A stretch of DNA of 64,000 nucleotides from assembly GCF_041224595.1 (NCBI RefSeq), contig NZ_JBGFGN010000116.1:1-64000 (forward strand), read 5' to 3'. The first letter of the stretch is position 1, and every line of letters begins with the position of its first letter. Shown here piece by piece: positions 60,249 to 64,000 of the stretch. The translations under genes were made by a program, and so were the position numbers. The notes under the pieces were generated by a model. It made no database searches. It saw nothing but the letters and a program-made list of their open reading frames with translations, and had not been told where the DNA came from. The DNA is from Donghicola sp041224595. GTDB lineage: Bacteria > Pseudomonadota > Alphaproteobacteria > Rhodobacterales > Rhodobacteraceae.

Positions 60249-60383
60249 AGGGAAAATATGCGCCCCGCAGTGCGTTCCGTCCAATTCTTTTTCGGAATCT
60301 GATCGCGCCGACGGATTCGACTGTGTGATCTAATGACCTGCGGCCTTATTTCAGGGGCCACAGATCATCGGACTTAATGGGGC

Positions 60384-60836
60384 TTATTGGATGGTGATCT
60401 CGACCCGCTGGGTCTCACCTGTGCTGCCGGGGATCTTCATATAGTAAGAGCCCGGTTTCAGGGCGATAAACCCGATTTCCATTTCTCCGGCTTCGTCGAA
60501 CTCGATCGAGTCCAGCCCCAGAGGACGGATTTCCAGCCCTTCGACCACGATTTCGTCAATCCAGATGGCACGGAAGAATTCGGGACCGACCAGAGCCAAT
60601 TCCTGACTGCCATCCCCTTGAATTTCAAACTCGTAGTAGCTGCCGGACTCCAGCACCCAAGGTGCCTGCGTCAGTGGTGTGCCGGCGCTCAGCTGGATCG
60701 GCTCCAGATCATGTTTGTTGCTGGCCGACAGCAAACCCGCCATGCCGAACGAAACCTCATCGTCGTCGTCATCATCCGCCATTGCAGCACATGGCAGCAT
60801 CGCGGCAACCGCCAGCATCGTGATGAACTTTTTCAT
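60384..60836 (-). CDS. Small periplasmic cupredoxin-like protein of the PQQ-associated set
   Basis: 150 residues: signal peptide (about 1-20), then a run of six Asp at the mature N-terminus, and a beta-rich body ending IGFIALKPGSYYMKIPGSTGETQRVEITIQ, which recalls the last strands of a cupredoxin but lacks the Cys/His/Met copper ligands. ATG 60836 is chosen; frame open to 60878. It is 11 bases after the beta-propeller gene and so shares its operon. Function unknown. Confidence 0.68.
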   Translation of the reverse strand: MKKFITMLAVAAMLPCAAMADDDDDDEVSFGMAGLLSASNKHDLEPIQLSAGTPLTQAPWVLESGSYYEFEIQGDGSQELALVGPEFFRAIWIDEIVVEGLEIRPLGLDSIEFDEAGEMEIGFIALKPGSYYMKIPGSTGETQRVEITIQ

Positions 60837-60847
60837 GTCTCTCTCCC

Positions 60848-61813
60848 TTAATTGACCGGTCGGAAGGCCGCGCCCCACGGGAAGCGTCCAACCTTGATTG
60901 TTTTCAATGCCTTGCGCTTTGCGACATCAACGACAGTCACGTCTCCTGAAATGCCGTTGGTGGTGAAAAGGCGCGACTTGTCCGCGTTAAAGGCCATGTG
61001 CCAGACGCGGCGCCCCACTAGAATGTAGTCTTCGACTTCGTAGGTTTCGGCATTCACAACCGCCAAGTGGTTCGACGGCCCCAAGGCGACATAGGCAAAT
61101 TTGTCCCCTTCGCCGAGCTCGAAGCCCACTGGCTGAATGCGGTCGGGATGGATGTTTGGCAGCTCAAAGGTGATCTTGGCCTTCTCTGTCTGGCTGGCGG
61201 TGTCGAAAACCGAAATGGACCCGCCGATTTCCGCGCTCACCCACATCTCGGTTCCGTCCTTGACGAATTCTGCGTGTCGGGGACGGGAGTCGACCAGCGT
61301 ATTGGCAAAAAGTTCTTGGGTCTCTGTGTCGATCCAATGAGCCATATTCGTCGTTTCAGACGTCGTGATCGCGATCTTGCCATCAGGCGAGACAGCCATG
61401 CCCTCGGGTTCGATACCCACGTCGATTTGTGCGACGACTGTGCGGCTTTCGACATCGACAACCGTGGTGATCGCGTCGTCTTCGTTCGCGATGTACAGAT
61501 GCTTGTTATCGGGGTGTAGCACGAACTGTTCGGGGTCTTCGCCAGAGGGAAGGTCGTGCAGAATTTCACCGGTCGTAGGGTCCATGACTTGGACCGCATC
61601 GCTGTCAGACGCGCAGATATAGACGTATTTGTAGTCATGGCTGAACGTGATCCCGCGCGGGCGTTCACCGGTTTCGTAGGTGTGCGTCACCTCTAGGGTT
61701 TCGGTATCAATGACGCTGATGGTGTCGTCTTTTTCATTGCTGACCCAGATTTCATCTGCCAGCGCAGGCTGCGCGGCCATGGCGGTCACGAGTGCAAGTG
61801 TCGAAATTCGCAT
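60848..61813 (-). CDS. PQQ-dependent-catabolism-associated beta-propeller protein
   Basis: 321 residues with signal peptide (about 1-20) and seven YVTN-type repeats (IWVSNEKDDTISVIDTETLEV, YVYICASDSDAVQVMDPTTGEI and so on), forming a periplasmic beta-propeller. It fits the family TIGR03866, found beside PQQ-dependent alcohol dehydrogenase systems. ATG 61813; the frame is open to 61876. One base separates it from the upstream substrate-binding protein gene. Confidence 0.85.
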   Translation of the reverse strand: MRISTLALVTAMAAQPALADEIWVSNEKDDTISVIDTETLEVTHTYETGERPRGITFSHDYKYVYICASDSDAVQVMDPTTGEILHDLPSGEDPEQFVLHPDNKHLYIANEDDAITTVVDVESRTVVAQIDVGIEPEGMAVSPDGKIAITTSETTNMAHWIDTETQELFANTLVDSRPRHAEFVKDGTEMWVSAEIGGSISVFDTASQTEKAKITFELPNIHPDRIQPVGFELGEGDKFAYVALGPSNHLAVVNAETYEVEDYILVGRRVWHMAFNADKSRLFTTNGISGDVTVVDVAKRKALKTIKVGRFPWGAAFRPVN

Positions 61814-61814
61814 T

Positions 61815-62984
61815 TTATTCCTCGAAGGCTGTGCAGGCACTTTCGGGGGCATCCACGCCCAAAGTGTCCAGTTCATTGTGTTGATGCATGAAACCGGGCA
61901 GAGGTGCCTGCATCACAAGCGCCCGTTGCGTGACCAAAGGCACGGCCTGACGCATCTGGCCATTCCACGTACGGAAGGTCTGGGGGGTGCCTTTGAACCC
62001 GCCAAGGGCAAAGTCCTCGGACAGCATGTATCGCCGCAATTCCATCGCATCTGCCTGATTGGTCCGCGTCACCGCTTCGCCCACGGCGCGGATCGCAGCC
62101 CACACGCCATAATCTTCGGGGGTCATGTCGCGACCGGCAATGTCCTGAAACCGCGAATGAAGCTGCGCTGCACCCCACTGTTCCACAACGGGGGCCCAAA
62201 CCTCTGGGACAATCCCTTCGGTGCCTGCGGTGGGGCGCGGGAGCCATGTGTTAAACGGGACATAGCGCCCGAAGTCATCCACGGCGTCGGCAATCAACAG
62301 GACGTCGTGATCGCGCAAATCCTGCGTAAAGAGCGGCACCTCGGCGGCGGCGTTCCGGCGCATATCCGCATCAAAAGCCCATGTCTTGGTCGATCCGATG
62401 TCCAGCCCGAATTTAGTCGCAGACCTGCGCAGCGCGTCGGCAAAGGCGATGTCGGCAGGATAGGTGCCCTCGATCATCGCAAGCCGCGTCCAGCGCTTGA
62501 ACAGGAAATACTGCATGATCGCGTCCGTCCGCATCGAAAGGGAGGGCGCGGTGTGCAGCACATTCGCGCGGCACTCTGCATCACGCAAGGCGGTGTCTTC
62601 GGCTGTGGCGTTGATGATCAGCGCGTCTTGCGCTTCGGGTAGGTCAGCGATCTGTAGCAGTGCGTCTGCCGGAACATCGGTAATCAGAATGCGACGATCT
62701 GAAAGGGCGTCCAGGGTAACCCCGATCAGATCGTCGCCCACGGAGAGGTCGTGGATCTCGAGTGAGTAGTTATGCTTCAGAAAGCGGCCGGTGGTCGCGT
62801 TGTCTTCGATTGCCAGTTCGCCGCCCTTGATTCCCAAATCTTCGGGGATTGGATCAAGGTTCGAGAGCGTGGCCACCCGCTCTGGCGTCATGCGCACAAA
62901 ACTGATGTCGATATCGAGTGCACTGGCTGCACCAGACCAAAGCGAAACGGCTCCGGCAATCGCTAACAAAAAACGCCCCGACAT
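61815..62984 (-). CDS. ABC-type substrate-binding protein of PQQ-dehydrogenase systems
   Basis: 389 residues: signal peptide (about 1-22) and a type I periplasmic-binding fold (LDIDISFVRMTPERV at the mature start, LIINATAEDTALR, LIADAVDDFGRYVPFNTW). It resembles the substrate-binding component associated with PQQ-dependent alcohol dehydrogenases (TIGR03863). No permease or ATPase gene follows in the window, so it may act with partners elsewhere or as a sensor. Confidence 0.83.
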   Translation of the reverse strand: MSGRFLLAIAGAVSLWSGAASALDIDISFVRMTPERVATLSNLDPIPEDLGIKGGELAIEDNATTGRFLKHNYSLEIHDLSVGDDLIGVTLDALSDRRILITDVPADALLQIADLPEAQDALIINATAEDTALRDAECRANVLHTAPSLSMRTDAIMQYFLFKRWTRLAMIEGTYPADIAFADALRRSATKFGLDIGSTKTWAFDADMRRNAAAEVPLFTQDLRDHDVLLIADAVDDFGRYVPFNTWLPRPTAGTEGIVPEVWAPVVEQWGAAQLHSRFQDIAGRDMTPEDYGVWAAIRAVGEAVTRTNQADAMELRRYMLSEDFALGGFKGTPQTFRTWNGQMRQAVPLVTQRALVMQAPLPGFMHQHNELDTLGVDAPESACTAFEE

Positions 62985-63033
62985 GATCCCCCCTGCAGAA
63001 CTCCTCGTTGAAACAAAGCGTAACGCGCTTCTC

Positions 63034-63071
63034 TGAGAGAGTCCTTTGAGAATTCTGAGAAAACTCTGAGA
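63034..63071. promoter_or_regulatory. Candidate response-regulator binding repeats
   Basis: TGAGA occurs four times in tandem at 63034, 63047, 63056 and 63067 (9-13 bases apart), upstream of the substrate-binding protein gene, and GTCTC/GAGAC forms an inverted repeat at 63087-63100. OmpR-class regulators bind direct repeats of about 10-11 bases, and one is encoded next door. Confidence 0.5.
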
Positions 63072-63154
63072 TTGGATGCGACCATAGTCTCAGCAGAGAC
63101 GAATTTGGTGTGGGCCTCTGACCCATCGGTTCCGTTCGTCGGGTGGGCTGGCGG

Positions 63155-63841
63155 TTAACTGTCCAGAGCAGAGATATCCAAACGAAAGCCAAAGCCCCGA
63201 ACCGTGGTGATCCCCACCGAACTGCCCGCCGCCTTGAGTTTGCGCCGCAAGTAGCTGACATAGACATCAACCACATTGGTCGTGTGGCTCTCGTCATCGC
63301 CCCAGACACGGTCAAGCAGGGTGTCTCTGGACAGGGCCTGCCCGCGTGCCAACATCAGAGCATGGATAAGGGTGTATTCACGCATGGTCAGTTCGATCAG
63401 CGACGCATCGCAAAAGAGCTGCCGCTGCGCTGTTCGGACCCGAAGATTGCCGAATACCAACTCGTCCTGCGGGGTGTAGCCGGTCCCGCGACGGATCAAG
63501 GCCTCAATGCGCGCGATCATTTCTGCGGTAGAAAAGGGCTTGGTCATATAGTCGTCCGCCCCAAGCCGAAGCCCGCGGATGATGTCAGCTTCGGAGTCGC
63601 GGCAGGTCAGAAACAGGATCGGCGTGGTCACACCGCCCTCGCGCAGTCGCTGGCAAATCTCGAAGCCGGAATAGCTGGGAAGCATGGCATCCAGAATGAT
63701 GGCCTTGTGAAAACCGGTGCCTGCGCTGATCAGGCCCGCTTCGCCGTCACTGGCCAAAACAGGTGTTTGGTGGGCGCTGCGCAGGGCGTCACATATCAAA
63801 GAGCCCAGAGACGGATCATCTTCTACCACAAGAATGCTCAT
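63155..63841 (-). CDS. OmpR-family response regulator
   Basis: 228 residues: receiver domain (1-118) with phospho-acceptor Asp in IILDAMLPSYSG (about residue 51) and the Lys of MTKPF, then a winged-helix effector (about 130-225, ELTMREYTLIHALMLARG and VVDVYVSYLRRKLKAAG). The kinase gene precedes it by 14 bases on the same strand, and the PQQ-associated genes follow 170 bases later, so these are its likely targets. Confidence 0.92.
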   Translation of the reverse strand: MSILVVEDDPSLGSLICDALRSAHQTPVLASDGEAGLISAGTGFHKAIILDAMLPSYSGFEICQRLREGGVTTPILFLTCRDSEADIIRGLRLGADDYMTKPFSTAEMIARIEALIRRGTGYTPQDELVFGNLRVRTAQRQLFCDASLIELTMREYTLIHALMLARGQALSRDTLLDRVWGDDESHTTNVVDVYVSYLRRKLKAAGSSVGITTVRGFGFRLDISALDS

Positions 63842-63855
63842 GCCGCGCCCTTCAA

Positions 63856-64000
63856 TTAATTGCTGCCCGCCTGCGGGAGCGAAATGTCGAACCGTGCCCC
63901 GCCTCCCGCGTCGATCAGGGCAATATGCCCCCCGTGATCCTGTGCGATTTGGCGGGCCATCGCCAGACCGATGCCCGTGCCGCCCTGATAAAAACTCGTA
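63856..64000 (-). CDS. Sensor histidine kinase, C-terminal end (cut by window edge)
   Basis: Only the last 47 residues are inside the window. They read through the G2/G3 part of a HATPase domain, GGTGIGLAMARQIAQDHGG, followed by GGGARFDISLP near the end, and stop at TAA 63856-63858. The frame continues past base 64000. It is the partner of the response regulator 14 bases downstream. Confidence 0.88.
   Translation of the reverse strand, partial: TSFYQGGTGIGLAMARQIAQDHGGHIALIDAGGGARFDISLPQAGSN

Noticed and set aside
1..64000. CRISPR arrays, tRNA/rRNA genes, insertion sequences, prophage genes
   Set aside because: No regularly spaced repeats, cloverleaf-like sequences, transposase or phage structural genes were recognised. 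The only mobile-DNA-type gene is the tyrosine recombinase.

Overview
The window looks like part of an extrachromosomal replicon (repABC-type plasmid or chromid) of an alphaproteobacterium of the Rhodobacterales/Roseobacter group. The basis is a complete repA-repB-repC module with an antisense-RNA signature between repB and repC, partition-site-like palindromes, a CcsR/cuckoo-type small RNA of a kind known from Rhodobacter, and high-GC genes whose products resemble roseobacter families. I cannot name a species. No rRNA, tRNA, insertion sequence, prophage or CRISPR array was found.

Layout. 1-556: left edge and repA promoter region. 557-3936: repABC with a counter-transcribed RNA candidate. 3925-6836: three parS-like 16-mers (ATTGTCAGCWGACAAT) around a tyrosine recombinase and an azoreductase/CGNR-regulator pair. 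7043-13588: a hydroxy-acid oxidase gene convergent with a siderophore-uptake operon (TonB-dependent receptor, PiuC-like hydroxylase, ExbB, ExbD, TonB). 13841-13969: a small RNA on the minus strand with two hairpins whose loops carry CCUCCUCCC. 14227-24875: secreted and DUF proteins, a metallo-hydrolase, a DAACS carboxylate carrier, a nitronate monooxygenase, a NUDIX hydrolase, a PiT phosphate transporter and a RES-Xre toxin-antitoxin pair. 25013-31666: MetY, a HTH protein, a His-rich periplasmic protein, PHA synthase and a SHOCT protein. 31675-33647: a LysR regulator divergent from an SbtA-type bicarbonate permease. 33729-42382: mostly single genes (DCC protein, fasciclin, cytochromes b and c', SDR, YceI with a divergent LysR, YaeQ, DUF2235, DUF533-like, DUF983).

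43744-50478 is a complete-looking Nit1C cluster (MSMEG_0572-type protein, Nit1 nitrilase, radical SAM, GNAT, AIR-synthase-like, MSMEG_0570- and MSMEG_0569-type proteins). It is divergent from a MocR-type regulator and translationally coupled at its end to an LnmK/Pnap_2097-type hot-dog protein. Nit1C clusters are linked in the literature to cyanide assimilation as a nitrogen source. 50645-56599 is a heme uptake operon (hmuRSTUV) closed by an intrinsic terminator. 56600-60248 holds an AT-rich intergenic stretch, a lipoprotein, a GSCFA/SGNH pair and a WGR-domain protein. 60384-64000 holds a PQQ-catabolism-associated set (substrate-binding protein, beta-propeller, small cupredoxin-like protein) next to a two-component system that runs off the right edge.

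The siderophore and heme loci probably share the single TonB-ExbB-ExbD motor. The genes otherwise look like an accessory set for iron, nitrogen, phosphate and carbon supply plus stress responses. All regulatory-site calls come from reading repeats and spacing by eye and are hypotheses.
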